Position numbers and translations under genes: made by a program. From positions 868,001-932,000 of the forward strand of contig NZ_CP014163.1 in the NCBI RefSeq assembly GCF_001543245.1: a stretch of 64,000 nucleotides of DNA, in the 5' to 3' direction. The stretch comes from Aerococcus urinaehominis. Its GTDB lineage: Bacteria; Bacillota; Bacilli; Lactobacillales; Aerococcaceae. The notes beneath the pieces were generated by a model. It worked only from the letters and a program-made list of their open reading frames with translations. It was not told where the DNA came from and did not search any database. This document shows positions 44,804-55,600 of this stretch, in pieces (the stretch's first letter is position 1; every line of letters starts with the position of its first letter).

Positions 44804-46183
44804 TCACTCTCCTTCTGTCGGCAAGTATTTTTCAATATATTTATCTGGAATCCGGTTAAGTTCAGATTTTGGCAGAATAGCTAGCAATTCCCAAGCTAGA
44901 TCGAGGGTATCAAAGATTGACCGGTTATTATCAAAACCTTGGTCAACATACTCTGCTTCAAAGCGGTTAGTAAATTCAACATATAGCTTATCTGTATCAG
45001 ATAAGGCTGAATCACCTAATACAACCGCTAATTCCTTAGCTTCTTTACCCTTAGCATAAGCCGAGAAGAGTTGGTTCATAGTTGATGCATGATCTTCTCG
45101 AGTCTTGCCCTCACCAGTACCCTTATCCTTCAAACGAGATAGGGATGGTAAAACGTTAACTGGCGGTTTGATACCTTGGTTGTTAAGGTCAGCATCCAAA
45201 ATAATTTGTCCTTCAGTAATATAACCAGTCAAGTCAGGGATTGGATGGGTAATATCACCTTCAGGCATGGTTAGGATTGGGATTTGGGTTACTGAACCTT
45301 CAGCCCCAACAATCCGACCAGCTCGTTCATATAGGGTGGATAGGTTGGTATATAGATAACCTGGGTAACCACGGCGTCCCGGTACCTCACGGCGGGCAGC
45401 TGATACTTCACGCAAAGCCTCACAATAGTTAGTCATGTCAGTCATGATAACGAGCACGTGCATATCTTTTTCATAGGCTAAATATTCAGCCGCTGTTAGG
45501 GCAATTTTTGGTGTTGTTAAACGTTCGATAGCTGGGTCATCAGCAAGGTTGATAAACATAACCGAACGATCGATAGCGCCCGTTTCCCTAAAGGACTCCA
45601 TGAAGTATTCAGCTTCTTCAAAGGTAATCCCCATAGCAGCAAAGACAACGGCAAAGTTGGCATCATCATTCAATACTGTAGCTTGGCGGGCGATTTGGGC
45701 TGCCAAGTCTTGGTGGGGTAGACCAGCTGCTGAGAATACTGGCAACTTTTGACCCCGGACTAGGGTATTGAGGTGGTCAATCGTGGAAATCCCTGTTTGG
45801 ATAAACTCGTCTGGATAGTCACGTGCCATAGGATTGATAGCCATCCCATTGATATCGCGCATTTCATCAGGAATAATTTCAGGACCCTCATCGGTTAAGT
45901 TACCCAGACCATCGTAAATGCGGCCCACCATATCTTCTGATACACCAAATTCTAGGGGACGTCCTGTAAAGCGGACCTTGGTATCTCTTAGGTTAATCCC
46001 AGAGCCGCCACCATAGATTTGGACGACAGCCTTGTCTTCTTGGATTTCTAATACTTGACCAACACGAGTCTCCCCATTTTGCATTTGAATTTCAACCAAT
46101 TCGTCATAACCGACATCTTTTACGTCGTCGACGATCATCAGAGGGCCGTAGACGTCTGTTACTGTCTTATATTCTTTTAACAT
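44804..46183 (-). CDS. ntpB: V-type ATPase subunit B
   Basis: 459 aa. Non-catalytic nucleotide-binding subunit of V1. The P-loop is replaced ([21 protein letters not shown], about 150-170), as expected for [21 protein letters not shown] lies near 270. Its ATG shares one base with the ntpA stop (TAATG), so translation is coupled. Confidence 0.97.
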   Translation of the reverse strand: MLKEYKTVTDVYGPLMIVDDVKDVGYDELVEIQMQNGETRVGQVLEIQEDKAVVQIYGGGSGINLRDTKVRFTGRPLEFGVSEDMVGRIYDGLGNLTDEGPEIIPDEMRDINGMAINPMARDYPDEFIQTGISTIDHLNTLVRGQKLPVFSAAGLPHQDLAAQIARQATVLNDDANFAVVFAAMGITFEEAEYFMESFRETGAIDRSVMFINLADDPAIERLTTPKIALTAAEYLAYEKDMHVLVIMTDMTNYCEALREVSAARREVPGRRGYPGYLYTNLSTLYERAGRIVGAEGSVTQIPILTMPEGDITHPIPDLTGYITEGQIILDADLNNQGIKPPVNVLPSLSRLKDKGTGEGKTREDHASTMNQLFSAYAKGKEAKELAVVLGDSALSDTDKLYVEFTNRFEAEYVDQGFDNNRSIFDTLDLAWELLAILPKSELNRIPDKYIEKYLPTEGE

Positions 46184-47961
46184 TAGGCCTCATTCCCTCC
46201 TTTTTGAATGGTTTCCTGTAACTGTTTAGTGATATCTGCTTTGATTTCATCTAATTTATTAAGTTCAGCTTCAGGAATAAACTTAGTCCGAGCAATACGG
46301 CCACGCACTTCAGCTGTACCTGCTTCAATTTCACTATAATAAGCACCTAATTCCAGGGCTTCTTGTGCTTCATGAGCAAAGGCTAAAATATTACGCAGCA
46401 TCTTCATCTGCTTTTCTTCAGAAGTTGTGGTATCAACTTCATCAAAGGCATTTTGTTGTAGATAATCTTCACGTAGCATCTTGGCTATTAGCATGGTTAA
46501 GCGGTCTTTTTCTGATAAGGAATCTAAACCAACTAAGCGAACAATTTCTTGTAACTCGCTTTCTCTTTGTAATGTTGTCATCGCTTCACGTGTCATCGCT
46601 GTCCAGTCTACGCCGGTATCTTCACTTATATTGCGGGTAACGTCACCCAAGTATAGTGAATAAGAATCTAACCAGTTAATAGCTGGGAAGTGGCGTTGTT
46701 GCGATAGAGATGAATCCAGACCCCAGAAAACCTTAACAATGCGTAAGGTATTTTGAGTAACAGGTTCAGAAGTATCTCCCCCTGGCGGTGAAACGGCACC
46801 GATGGCAGTAACTGAACCGATACGGTGGTCAGAACCATTCACTTCAACGATACCTGCCCGCTCATAATACTGGGCAATACGAGAACCCAGGTAAGCTGGA
46901 TAACCTTCATCCCCTGGCATCTCTTCTAGACGACCTGACATTTCCCGTAAGGCCTCAGCCCAGCGTGATGTTGAGTCTGCCATAATGGCTACTGAGTAAC
47001 CCATATCACGGAAATATTCGGCAATGGTAATACCAGTATAGATAGAGGCTTCACGAGCCGCTACCGGCATATTAGAGGTATTGGCAATTAAAACTGTCCG
47101 CTCCATGATTGATTCACCAGTATTAGGGTCAACCAATTCTGGGAACTCATTAATAACGTCAGTCATCTCATTACCACGTTCACCACAACCAACATAAACA
47201 ACGATATCTACATCAGCATACTTAGCGATTTGGTGTTGTACGACAGTTTTACCAGCCCCGAATGGTCCCGGTACGGCTGCAGCGCCCCCTTTTGTAATTG
47301 GGAAAAAGGTATCAATAACCCGTTGGCCAGTTGTCATGATGCGTTCAGGCGAATGCTTACGTTGGTAGGGACGACCAACACGTACTGGCCAAGTCTGCAT
47401 CAAAGTAAAGTCCTTATCGCCTTGGTCAGTTGTAATCGTATAAACAACTTCATCTACCTTATAACTGCCGGATTTGATTGCTTTGATGGTGCCAGAGACG
47501 CCATTAGGAACCATAATGCGGTGTTCGATAATCTTGCCTTCAGGTACAGTACCTACAATATCACCGGCTACAACTTGGTCGCCAACATTCATAGTTGCTG
47601 TAAACTCCCAAACTGCTTGTCGGTCTAAAGGATCAATATTAACCCCACGTTCTAAATAACTTGACTCAGTTTGCGCCATAAAATCTTCCAATGGACGCTG
47701 GATACCATCGAACATGCGTGTTAACATACCAGGTCCCAATTCCACTGACAAGGGACGGCCGGTTGTTTCAACAACTTGACCTGGTTTTAATCCTGATGTT
47801 TCTTCGTAAACCTGGATTGAGGCCACATCCCCATGCATTTCAATAATTTCACCGGTAAGTTTTAAATCCCCTACCAAGCAAATATCTTGAACAGCTGCAT
47901 CTTCCATACCAGAAGCTTTAATCAGTGGTCCGGAAACTTCAACAATTTTTCCTGCTTTCAA
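46183..47961 (-). CDS. ntpA: V-type ATPase catalytic subunit A
   Basis: 592 aa. Walker [18 protein letters not shown] (about 231-247), catalytic Glu in GCGERGNEM, and [16 protein letters not shown]-like nucleotide contacts are present. The non-homologous insert of A subunits lies at about 110-190. The start codon is TTG at 47961, preceded by GGGAGGAAC, and the family N-terminus [13 protein letters not shown] follows. ATP hydrolysis here drives the V1 rotor. Confidence 0.97.
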   Translation of the reverse strand: MKAGKIVEVSGPLIKASGMEDAAVQDICLVGDLKLTGEIIEMHGDVASIQVYEETSGLKPGQVVETTGRPLSVELGPGMLTRMFDGIQRPLEDFMAQTESSYLERGVNIDPLDRQAVWEFTATMNVGDQVVAGDIVGTVPEGKIIEHRIMVPNGVSGTIKAIKSGSYKVDEVVYTITTDQGDKDFTLMQTWPVRVGRPYQRKHSPERIMTTGQRVIDTFFPITKGGAAAVPGPFGAGKTVVQHQIAKYADVDIVVYVGCGERGNEMTDVINEFPELVDPNTGESIMERTVLIANTSNMPVAAREASIYTGITIAEYFRDMGYSVAIMADSTSRWAEALREMSGRLEEMPGDEGYPAYLGSRIAQYYERAGIVEVNGSDHRIGSVTAIGAVSPPGGDTSEPVTQNTLRIVKVFWGLDSSLSQQRHFPAINWLDSYSLYLGDVTRNISEDTGVDWTAMTREAMTTLQRESELQEIVRLVGLDSLSEKDRLTMLIAKMLREDYLQQNAFDEVDTTTSEEKQMKMLRNILAFAHEAQEALELGAYYSEIEAGTAEVRGRIARTKFIPEAELNKLDEIKADITKQLQETIQKGGNEA

Positions 47962-47978
47962 AGCTGTTCCTCCCTCTT

Positions 47979-48293
47979 TTAATCTAAAATATTTTGGCCA
48001 ACTGCCTTTTCTACGTTCTCATTAACCCGTTTTTTGCCGATACCCAAGGATCCCTTATGAGAAGGAATCAGGATAACAGCTGGTATAACTTTAGCATCAT
48101 AGCGCGATACCGTTTCGGGAATTTCTTGGGCAATTGACTCCGTTAAATAAATCACACCATAATTTTCTTCAGCTAGTCGGTCAATCGTTTGCCGCGCTTG
48201 ATCAGCTGATGAGACGGGAAAGGTGTCGAAACCAATAATTTGGAATGGGATGACAACGTCCTTTTCTCCGACTACACCTATTTTATGCGCCAT
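47979..48293 (-). CDS. ntpG: V-type ATPase subunit F (NtpG)
   Basis: 104 aa. [20 protein letters not shown] at the N-terminus and [12 protein letters not shown] match the small rotor subunit called NtpG in E. hirae. It binds subunit D. It overlaps ntpC by 11 nt and precedes ntpA by 17 nt. Confidence 0.93.
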   Translation of the reverse strand: MAHKIGVVGEKDVVIPFQIIGFDTFPVSSADQARQTIDRLAEENYGVIYLTESIAQEIPETVSRYDAKVIPAVILIPSHKGSLGIGKKRVNENVEKAVGQNILD

Positions 48294-49296
48294 AGATTGG
48301 TCTCATCCTTTCCTCAATAATTTCTTGGTCTAAACCATTATCTGTCCCTACTAAAATTAAGCGGATATTATCAATTTCGTTTTCTTTGAAATATAAATAG
48401 GCAATTACTGGCATAGGGCCAAAAGCTGTTAAACTTGCCAAACGCATTTCTTCGGCGCGAATTTCGTTGACGACTTCTTCAAGCCCCACCACGTTGATCT
48501 TATCATCAACCATAATGTGATTGCCTAAGTCATTCAATGGGCCACCATAATTCAGGAGACCAAATTGACTGATAATGCGATTAATATCACCAATATTGTA
48601 CATATCAACTAAATCGTCTAGTTCAAAGGAACCTTGTCCATTTAGACTAGCATACATAAAGCTTCGTGGTTGGTCTTGGTTGAGTCCTCGAGCCATCATT
48701 AAGAGATTCTCTGTGTCTATCGTCATGGCCACATAGCGGTCTAAGTCAGGATGACCAACTTCTTGGGCTAACTCATAAATATGGTGGAGATAGGCCTGGT
48801 CTAGAATGACAGAGATGCCATTATAATCTTGGTACTCATCTACATAGGTCCGCACCTGGCTAATAGCTGCTTGCATGGCAGGGTCTAGGCCTAGTTGGCT
48901 ATCCCCTGTAGATACGGCCTGACGTAGTTCATCTATGCTCAGGCTACCGATAGGCAGATACATACTAGAGAAGTCCTTCTCAGTGTAGTGCTCCTTAAAT
49001 AAGACCTTAAGATTATGATACATGTAGCGTAGGGCGTAAATATCAATGACTCGTTTATCAGGTGTCTGCTGATATAAATCAGCATAAGCCTGACTTAAGT
49101 TCTTCATCAAGAACTGATCAAAAGCTTTACTTGTCAGAATATCATCTGGAATTTGGTATTCCGTTTTAGCCACCACAGCCAGGACATTTTCTAAATCCTG
49201 AGCTCTTAGCATAGTGTCATAGTCCGCTTGAGTTAGCAGTTTTGTTTCATACACACGAACCGTGGTATTTAAACCAGCATATGCTGTATCCGACAT
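48283..49296 (-). CDS. ntpC: V-type ATPase subunit C (NtpC)
   Basis: 337 aa, the funnel-shaped subunit linking the rotor shaft to the membrane ring (subunit d type). VRVYETKLLTQADYD (about 12-26), DIYALRYMYHNLKVLFK (about 95-111) and the C-terminal KENEIDNIRLILVG (about 312-325) are characteristic. Confidence 0.94.
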   Translation of the reverse strand: MSDTAYAGLNTTVRVYETKLLTQADYDTMLRAQDLENVLAVVAKTEYQIPDDILTSKAFDQFLMKNLSQAYADLYQQTPDKRVIDIYALRYMYHNLKVLFKEHYTEKDFSSMYLPIGSLSIDELRQAVSTGDSQLGLDPAMQAAISQVRTYVDEYQDYNGISVILDQAYLHHIYELAQEVGHPDLDRYVAMTIDTENLLMMARGLNQDQPRSFMYASLNGQGSFELDDLVDMYNIGDINRIISQFGLLNYGGPLNDLGNHIMVDDKINVVGLEEVVNEIRAEEMRLASLTAFGPMPVIAYLYFKENEIDNIRLILVGTDNGLDQEIIEERMRPIYGA

Positions 49297-49314
49297 GGAT
49301 TAACCGCCTCCTCT

Positions 49315-49896
49315 CTATTTAAATGCCTGTTTCTTAATCGTTGCTGATAATGGTAATTTTAAATCATTTAGAATTTCCGTAAAGGTGAAATTATAATCCA
49401 TACCCGCTTGGGAGAGAATAAAACCACCCTGACCTGGTAAACGCTCGCTATCTACCTTGATATCAGGAAATTGCTGGCGTATTTCATTAACAACTTGTTG
49501 GCTTAATTGGTCGCTAGAAGCTTGGCCCAACTTAACAACTACCGGTTGGTCACTAGCTAGCTGGCTAAGCGCCGAAAGCAACAGCTGGCCAAATTCTTCC
49601 GCTGGCAGCTGGGTCAAACGATCTTCAGCTGCTTTAAAAACACTCGTCAACAATTCTTGTTGCTCGGCCAAACGTAAATTCCGCATTTCATTAAGGTAAC
49701 TTTGTTCCTTACGCTGCAATTCTGCCTGGGTCGCTTCTTTGACCTGGTCCTTTTGCTGGTTTAAACGCTTGGTAATCTGACTCTTAGCATGACCTAAACT
49801 TTGCTGTTGGTCAGCCTGAGCCTCTTGAAGTTTCGCTAATTCTTCAGCAGAAACATTTTCCAAGACTTGGTCGATTAAAGCTTGAATACTTGACAC
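49315..49896 (-). CDS. ntpE: V-type ATPase subunit E
   Basis: 193 aa. A long N-terminal coiled coil rich in Gln/Glu/Lys (about 1-75) is followed by a globular C-terminal domain ending in GGFILSQAGMDYNFTF. Peripheral stalk subunit that pairs with NtpF. The start codon is GTG, preceded by AGGAGGGG. Confidence 0.93.
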   Translation of the reverse strand: MSSIQALIDQVLENVSAEELAKLQEAQADQQQSLGHAKSQITKRLNQQKDQVKEATQAELQRKEQSYLNEMRNLRLAEQQELLTSVFKAAEDRLTQLPAEEFGQLLLSALSQLASDQPVVVKLGQASSDQLSQQVVNEIRQQFPDIKVDSERLPGQGGFILSQAGMDYNFTFTEILNDLKLPLSATIKKQAFK

Positions 49897-49932
49897 GTAA
49901 CACCCCTCCTATCATATTTTCTATCAATTGGT

Positions 49933-50433
<501 letters not shown>

Positions 50434-50437
50434 TTAA

Positions 50438-52393
50438 TTAAATTTGTTCTTCAACGTCTTTGAGCTTGATATATTGTTGCAGGGTACGGATTGGTTTAAA
50501 CGGTTTACCGCCACCCTCATAAAATTTACCAAAGAACTCTACAAAGATTAAACGCAATGAATGCACATAAGCACTCAAGAGAGACAGGAACATATTGAAT
50601 AGTTGCAAAGCAACAATCAACAAAATACCAACAGTAAAGCGCGCAACAGGCGGTAGGATACCAAAAATAATATTAAAGGACATGGCGATTGATCCACCAG
50701 AAATCCCTAGGGCCATTAAACGTGTATAAGACACGAAGTCACCAATATAGCTTGAAGCGCCATATAAGTTATAAAGACCCAATACCCCGCCAATTGCCTT
50801 TTTATCCGCCTGGATAATCGGTACCAAAATAATACCAATAGCCGCGATAATAGCTGTCCACTTAGCAAGCTCAATGAGGATACCCGTCTTAAAGGCAAAG
50901 CCAGCCACAGCCATAATAATAGCTATAATCATCATCAACCAACCAATACCATCGTTAAAGGCTGATCCCCAGTCACCTTTGCGACCATTGAGGTAGATGT
51001 TTAAGCATAAAGCCACCATTAGGTGAAGCATCCCGATACCAATAGAAATCCCCATCAAGACCATGGCATCCTCGGTAGGATTAAGTAAGCCGACCGGCAT
51101 CGCCACGCCGAAAAATGAGCCATAAATTAAACCAACTAGCATGGTTGGATACGATAGGATATAGCCAAACTTGACAAAGCGACGAGCGCCCTTGCGTAAA
51201 TCCATAGTTTTTAGAGCAATTAAGGTGCCAGCCCAAAGTAAGATGCCGTAACCTAAGTCACCCATCATCATCGCGAAGAAGACCATGTAGAAAATTGCTA
51301 CCCAATTAGTGGGATCGACTTCACGATAATTTGGTAAAGAGTACATCTCTGTTACCATTTCAAAAGGTTCTACTAGCGCTGAATTATGCAACTTGATTGG
51401 GACTTCATCAGCCTCAATTTCTTCTGTCGTAATTTCTTCAGAAACCAGGGCTAATTGTTGGTTATTAAAGTGACTAGCCAAAGCTTGACGCAAATCTTCT
51501 AGTTCTGACTCCTCTACCCAACCAGAAAACATGACAAGTTGGTCATTATCGTAAGAGAGGAGACTAGCTTGCTCTCTTTGCGCCTGATTATAGAAAGCTT
51601 CCACACCCACTTGAATATCTTGGATGCGGGCTTGCATGGCTTGTAAGTCAGCAACTACCTGGTCCTCATCATTAATCAATTGCTTGCGTTGCGCCTCTAA
51701 ATCCTGAAACACCTGACTTGGTTCGGCTTGATAATGATAGTCCAAGGCTTGGAAGTGGTTTTCTGTTAACAGTTGGTCAACATTAGCTTCATTACCTCTA
51801 ACAGCAATAGCCGCGATGCCAATCTCTTTGTCACTAGCATAAACCTCTTCAACCGCTAGGTCCTTAGCCGCAACCAGGGCATTAAAATACTCACGATTAT
51901 CGTCATTAGGAATGGTCCCTAGTCGTACATCGAAATATTTTAAATCAGCCAAATCCTGGGGTAGGACAGTTAAGTTTTGCCATTTAACCACGCTAGATTG
52001 GTCATTTTCAACTTGGTGGCGCTGGTCAACGATCTCCTGGCGGCGGTTAACCAAGTGCTCCACTTGGTCAATCAAGGCTAAGACTGCTTCTTGGTCAACT
52101 CGTTCATATAGTTGGTTCATGGTCATCTCTGGCCGACTAGCCTGGAGTTTTTGACGCAATGGCACTTTTTGCTGGTATTGTTTCAATACTTTTAAGGCTG
52201 CTTGACCCCGTTGATAATTCTCTTGGCTAGCAGTTTCCAAACGGTTAGCTAGCATCGTTTCATTAGTGGTCTTAGTCTTTACTTGTAAATCACTAATTTC
52301 AACATTAGAAAGTTTTTGTAGGGTATAAAGCACATCCTCTTTGACACTGGGTAGTGTTACCAGTGAAATTTTATGCATTTTAGCGATTGCCAT
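50438..52393 (-). CDS. ntpI: V-type ATPase subunit I (a-type stator)
   Basis: 651 aa. A soluble N-terminal half with coiled coils (about 60-130 and 230-275) is followed by seven or eight membrane helices from about 365 (NWVAIFYMVFFAMMMGDLGYG), with SYTRLMALGISGGSIAMSFN carrying the essential Arg. It forms the ion half-channels. The SD AGGGAGGTGA lies within the end of ntpF, and the genes overlap by 14 nt. Confidence 0.95.
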   Translation of the reverse strand: MAIAKMHKISLVTLPSVKEDVLYTLQKLSNVEISDLQVKTKTTNETMLANRLETASQENYQRGQAALKVLKQYQQKVPLRQKLQASRPEMTMNQLYERVDQEAVLALIDQVEHLVNRRQEIVDQRHQVENDQSSVVKWQNLTVLPQDLADLKYFDVRLGTIPNDDNREYFNALVAAKDLAVEEVYASDKEIGIAAIAVRGNEANVDQLLTENHFQALDYHYQAEPSQVFQDLEAQRKQLINDEDQVVADLQAMQARIQDIQVGVEAFYNQAQREQASLLSYDNDQLVMFSGWVEESELEDLRQALASHFNNQQLALVSEEITTEEIEADEVPIKLHNSALVEPFEMVTEMYSLPNYREVDPTNWVAIFYMVFFAMMMGDLGYGILLWAGTLIALKTMDLRKGARRFVKFGYILSYPTMLVGLIYGSFFGVAMPVGLLNPTEDAMVLMGISIGIGMLHLMVALCLNIYLNGRKGDWGSAFNDGIGWLMMIIAIIMAVAGFAFKTGILIELAKWTAIIAAIGIILVPIIQADKKAIGGVLGLYNLYGASSYIGDFVSYTRLMALGISGGSIAMSFNIIFGILPPVARFTVGILLIVALQLFNMFLSLLSAYVHSLRLIFVEFFGKFYEGGGKPFKPIRTLQQYIKLKDVEEQI

Positions 52394-52706
52394 ACGCTTG
52401 AGTCACCTCCCTTACCACATATTGAACTAAGTCTTCATATTGCTCCGAAAAATCAGACCGGAGCTGTGCGATAGCTTCTTGCGCCTTGTTATTTTCACTG
52501 GTCTGAAAATCACTTAGCTGGGCTTGAAGTTGGGTGGCTTGGAGCTCTTTGTATTGCTCCAATTCCTGATCTGCCTCCTCTTGCCAAACAGAAACTTGTT
52601 GATCATTTTGCACTTGCAGACCTTCTAGTCGCTTGGCAAAATCTTCTCTTAACGCCTCGACACGCTCTTCCGCACTAATTACTTCAGAGATTGTATTTTT
52701 TGCCAC
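52380..52706 (-). CDS. ntpF: V-type ATPase peripheral-stalk subunit (NtpF)
   Basis: 108 aa from the GTG at 52706, 8 nt after AGGAGG; an upstream GTG lies inside the SD. Almost entirely an alpha-helical coiled coil (AEERVEALREDFAKRLEGLQ and on), rich in Gln/Glu. Together with NtpE it forms the peripheral stalk. First gene of the operon, whose order ntpFIKECGABD matches E. hirae but lacks ntpH and ntpJ at the 3' end. Confidence 0.85.
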   Translation of the reverse strand: MAKNTISEVISAEERVEALREDFAKRLEGLQVQNDQQVSVWQEEADQELEQYKELQATQLQAQLSDFQTSENNKAQEAIAQLRSDFSEQYEDLVQYVVREVTQAYGNR

Positions 52707-52739
52707 ATAAATCACCTCCTAAAATGACAAGTCATTGAT

Positions 52740-52748
52740 AGTATAGCA
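52740..52748 (-). promoter_or_regulatory. ntp operon promoter (extended -10)
   Basis: TGCTATACT on the minus strand (-10 at 52740-52745), with no good -35. Just downstream ATGAC-TT-GTCAT (52724-52735) is a short palindrome near the start site. Confidence 0.6.
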
Positions 52749-52782
52749 TTTAAAGTGCTTACTTTAAAATAAAAACTGCTTT

Positions 52783-53316
52783 TTAAGCCTTTTCTCGTTC
52801 AGCTTTTTTTCTGGCGCGTAGTGAGCGAAAAAAATCTTGCAAAATTTGTCCACACTCTTCTGCTAAGATACCAGATGTTACCCCAACATTGTGATTAAAA
52901 GGGTTGTCCGCCAAAAGATTCATCAAGGAACCTGCTGTTCCGCCCTTAGGGTCACTAGCCCCGTAATAAACATGGCGAACGCGGCTTAAAATCATAGCAC
53001 CTGAGCACATGGGGCAGGGTTCTAAAGTAACATATAAGTCAACGTCAGCCAAACGCCAGGAGGCCAAAGACTGGTTAGCCATCCTAATTGCTTGAATTTC
53101 GGCATGGGTAGTGGCATCTTGGCTCGTCTCACGTAAATTAAAGCCATAGCCTACTACTTGATCTTGATAAACAGCAACACAGCCAATAGGCACCTCCGCC
53201 AAATCCTGAGCCTGGCGGGCATAGGCCAGGGCTAAAGACATAAAATAACGGTGGCGGTCTTGGTCATGCTTAAACTGGGGTGGTCCATTTATTGTCGCAC
53301 TTAATTCTTTTCTCAT
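52783..53316 (-). CDS. tadA: tRNA-specific adenosine deaminase
   Basis: 177 aa from the ATG at 53316 (AAGGAGG 6 nt upstream); a TTG two codons earlier is too close to the SD. Zinc-deaminase motifs THAEIQAI (about 71-78) and LEPCPMCSGAM (about 100-110), with KGGTAGSLMNLL. It converts A34 to inosine in tRNA-Arg(ACG), which is encoded at 60510-60583 in this window. Confidence 0.95.
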   Translation of the reverse strand: MRKELSATINGPPQFKHDQDRHRYFMSLALAYARQAQDLAEVPIGCVAVYQDQVVGYGFNLRETSQDATTHAEIQAIRMANQSLASWRLADVDLYVTLEPCPMCSGAMILSRVRHVYYGASDPKGGTAGSLMNLLADNPFNHNVGVTSGILAEECGQILQDFFRSLRARKKAEREKA

Positions 53317-53506
53317 GCTCAACCTCCTTGTAAGGGTTTAACTATATTTTACCTTAAAATACGGCCTTGGATACTTAAATTTTGAGATTAAATCACTGGA
53401 ATCACTAAACTTTTTAAATTCATTAAGCATTTTAGCCTAACCCTTCTCAAGTCTGTGTTTTTTAGTTAAAATAAGATAAATCTATATAAGTTAGGATGTC
53501 TCTTAA

Positions 53507-54217
53507 ATGGAAATTAAAATTTTTGATAATCAAGCCCTCGTCTCAGAATACGGTGCCCAGCTTGTTACCCTTGCTAAAGCCAACGGCGCCCAAACATTTG
53601 GTCTAGCCACTGGCTCTTCTCCGGAGGAAATTTATGCCCATTTATCTCAAAGTAATATTGATTTTTCAGATTCAGTCTCTGTTAATTTAGATGAATATTG
53701 TGGTTTGGCCCCTGACCATCCCCAAAGCTATCATTACTTTATGCATGAAAAACTCTTCAAATATAAGCCTTTTGCTAAATCATTTGTACCTAATGGTAGC
53801 CAGAGTGATACTAGCCTAGCAATTGCTGAATATTTAGATGTCCTCCATACCTATCCTCGCGATTTTCAAATTCTTGGTCTTGGAGAAAATGGCCATATCG
53901 CCTTCAATGAACCAGGTACTCCTTTCGGCGAAGAAATGATCCATGTCCAGCTTACACCATCAACTGTTGAAGTGAATTCACGCTTCTTTGGCCCTGATGA
54001 GGTTGTTCCTGATCAAGCTTATTCAATGGGTATCAAGGCTATCATGCAAGCCCAAGAAATTATGATGCTAGCCTTTGGTGAACGTAAGGCGCAGGCTGTT
54101 AAGGAGATGATTGAGGGTCCGGTTACAGAAAATATCCCGGCTTCCGTGCTCCAACTTCATCCTAATGTCACTGTCCTACTAGACCAGGCTGCTGCTAGTC
54201 AGTTAAGTCAGGCTTAG
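53507..54217 (+). CDS. nagB: glucosamine-6-phosphate deaminase
   Basis: 236 aa. LATGSSPEEIYAHL (about 36-49), SVNLDEYCGLAPDHPQSYHYFM (about 61-82), and the catalytic ILGLGENGHIAFNEPG (about 126-141) identify it. It converts GlcN6P to Fru6P and ammonia, feeding amino sugars into glycolysis. No nagA lies adjacent. The SD is poor (TTAGGATG). The 184 bp upstream are AT-rich and I recognise no operator there. Confidence 0.95.
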   Translation: MEIKIFDNQALVSEYGAQLVTLAKANGAQTFGLATGSSPEEIYAHLSQSNIDFSDSVSVNLDEYCGLAPDHPQSYHYFMHEKLFKYKPFAKSFVPNGSQSDTSLAIAEYLDVLHTYPRDFQILGLGENGHIAFNEPGTPFGEEMIHVQLTPSTVEVNSRFFGPDEVVPDQAYSMGIKAIMQAQEIMMLAFGERKAQAVKEMIEGPVTENIPASVLQLHPNVTVLLDQAAASQLSQA

Positions 54218-54230
54218 GTCACGATAAAAA

Positions 54231-54259
54231 TTTACTTTTTATCTTGGCTGGTGTATGAT
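54231..54259 (+). promoter_or_regulatory. psuG promoter
   Basis: TTTACT (54231-54236), a 17-bp spacer, and TATGAT (54254-54259). A GATAAAAA/TTTTTATC hairpin overlapping the -35 may end the nagB message. Confidence 0.6.
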
Positions 54260-54300
54260 TTAAGTGTTTGAAGACAAGTTTTTAAAGAAAGAGGTACGCT

Positions 54301-55218
54301 ATGAACAAAGAAATTCTATCTTTTAGCAAAGAAGTGCAAAAAGCCTTAATTGATGAGCAACCCATTGTTGCCCTAGAGTCAACCATCATCTCTCACGGTA
54401 TGCCTTATCCAAAAAATGTGGAGATGGCTAAGCAAACCGAACAAATTATCCGTGATAACGGAGCAGTACCTGCCACTATCGCTTTAATGGACGGTAAAAT
54501 TAAAGTAGGTCTTGAAGAAGAAGATTTGGAACTATTAGCAACAGCTGATAACGTTGCTAAGGTATCTCGTCGTGACATGGCTCGCGTACTAGCAACTAAA
54601 CAAATCGGCGCGACGACAGTTGCTACTACAATGATTGCAGCTAATCTAGCAGGCATCAAAACCTTCGTAACCGGTGGTATTGGTGGTGTTCATCGCGGCG
54701 GTGAAAACTCAATGGATATCTCCGCTGACTTAGAAGAATTAGCCCAAACACCTGTCACTGTCATCTGTGCCGGTGCCAAAGCCATTTTAGATTTACCACG
54801 TACTATGGAATATTTAGAAACCAAGGGTGTACCTGTTGCTGGTTACCAAACTGACTACCTACCAGCCTTCTTCTCTAGCACGTCTGAGACTAAATTGAAC
54901 CTAAGAGTTGACTCAGCGGAAGAAATTGCTGATATGATGGTTATGCAGGAAGAGATTGATCTTAATGCGGGTATCTTAGTAACCAACCCTGTGCCAGTGG
55001 CTCATGAGATTCCTCACGAAGAAATCGATGCGATTATCCAACAAGCGCTGGCTGAAGAAAAAGCCGCCGGTGTCGTTGGTAAAGACTCAACACCTTTCTT
55101 ATTAGCTAAAATTGTGGAATTAACTGAAGGACGCAGCCTAGAAACTAATATCCAATTAGTATACAATAATGCACGACTTGGTGCAGAGATTGCCGTTGCT
55201 TATAATAACAAAAAATAA
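54301..55218 (+). CDS. psuG: pseudouridine-5'-phosphate glycosidase
   Basis: 305 aa. [18 protein letters not shown] (about 22-39), [10 protein letters not shown], and [14 protein letters not shown] (about 121-134) with Mg/phosphate-binding residues are diagnostic. It splits pseudouridine-5'-phosphate to uracil and ribose-5-phosphate. Normally the kinase psuK and a transporter adjoin it; neither is here, so the kinase must be elsewhere or the substrate arises otherwise. GAAAGAGG precedes the ATG. Confidence 0.95.
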   Translation: MNKEILSFSKEVQKALIDEQPIVALESTIISHGMPYPKNVEMAKQTEQIIRDNGAVPATIALMDGKIKVGLEEEDLELLATADNVAKVSRRDMARVLATKQIGATTVATTMIAANLAGIKTFVTGGIGGVHRGGENSMDISADLEELAQTPVTVICAGAKAILDLPRTMEYLETKGVPVAGYQTDYLPAFFSSTSETKLNLRVDSAEEIADMMVMQEEIDLNAGILVTNPVPVAHEIPHEEIDAIIQQALAEEKAAGVVGKDSTPFLLAKIVELTEGRSLETNIQLVYNNARLGAEIAVAYNNKK

Positions 55219-55231
55219 TAGAACAATATAA

Positions 55232-55272
55232 CAAAGGGGCTAGCATCCGATTGGACGCTAGCCCCTTTTTTT
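55232..55272. terminator. bidirectional terminator after psuG
   Basis: AAAGGGGCTAGC and GCTAGCCCCTTTTTTT form a 12-bp stem. The minus strand also ends in a short T-run after AAGGGG's complement, serving the 88-aa gene. Confidence 0.9.
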
Positions 55273-55276
55273 ATTT

Positions 55277-55543
55277 TTATAAGAATTTTGATTCGATAAA
55301 ATCATATACTTCTTCAGCATGATTACGCCACTTATCACTAGTTGACATGTTTGGACCTACCGGCAATTGGTCTACATACTGAGCTATTTCGCGTCGGCCC
55401 TGACGACCATAACGACCTAATTCGTCACGTAGCTTAGACATGGTATGATTTTCATTCTCTTCATAAATAGCAACCGCAGCGACAGCAGCAACTGCAGCCA
55501 CACCTGATAGTGCTAGAATAGCTAATTTAGTTGATTTTTTCAT
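55277..55543 (-). CDS. small membrane-anchored hypothetical protein
   Basis: 88 aa. KK then LAILALSGVAAVAAVAAVAI (about 7-26) is a single N-terminal hydrophobic anchor with no lipobox Cys, followed by a charged Arg/Gly/Asp domain (LGRYGRQGRREIAQYV) and DKWRNHAEEVYDFIESKFL. I do not recognise a family. It resembles YtxH-like stress-associated small proteins only in layout. GAAGGAGGAC precedes the ATG. It lies downstream of ctsR-clpC on the same strand. Confidence 0.6.
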   Translation of the reverse strand: MKKSTKLAILALSGVAAVAAVAAVAIYEENENHTMSKLRDELGRYGRQGRREIAQYVDQLPVGPNMSTSDKWRNHAEEVYDFIESKFL

Positions 55544-55600
55544 GCTAGTCCTCCTTCAGTTTTGCTTTTATTTTATCACAAGTGGCCAATTATGAAAACG

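Noticed and set aside
46365-47659. Several plus-strand frames of 60-132 codons inside ntpA
   Set aside because: They are antisense to a highly conserved catalytic subunit, lack SD sequences and have no recognisable protein features.
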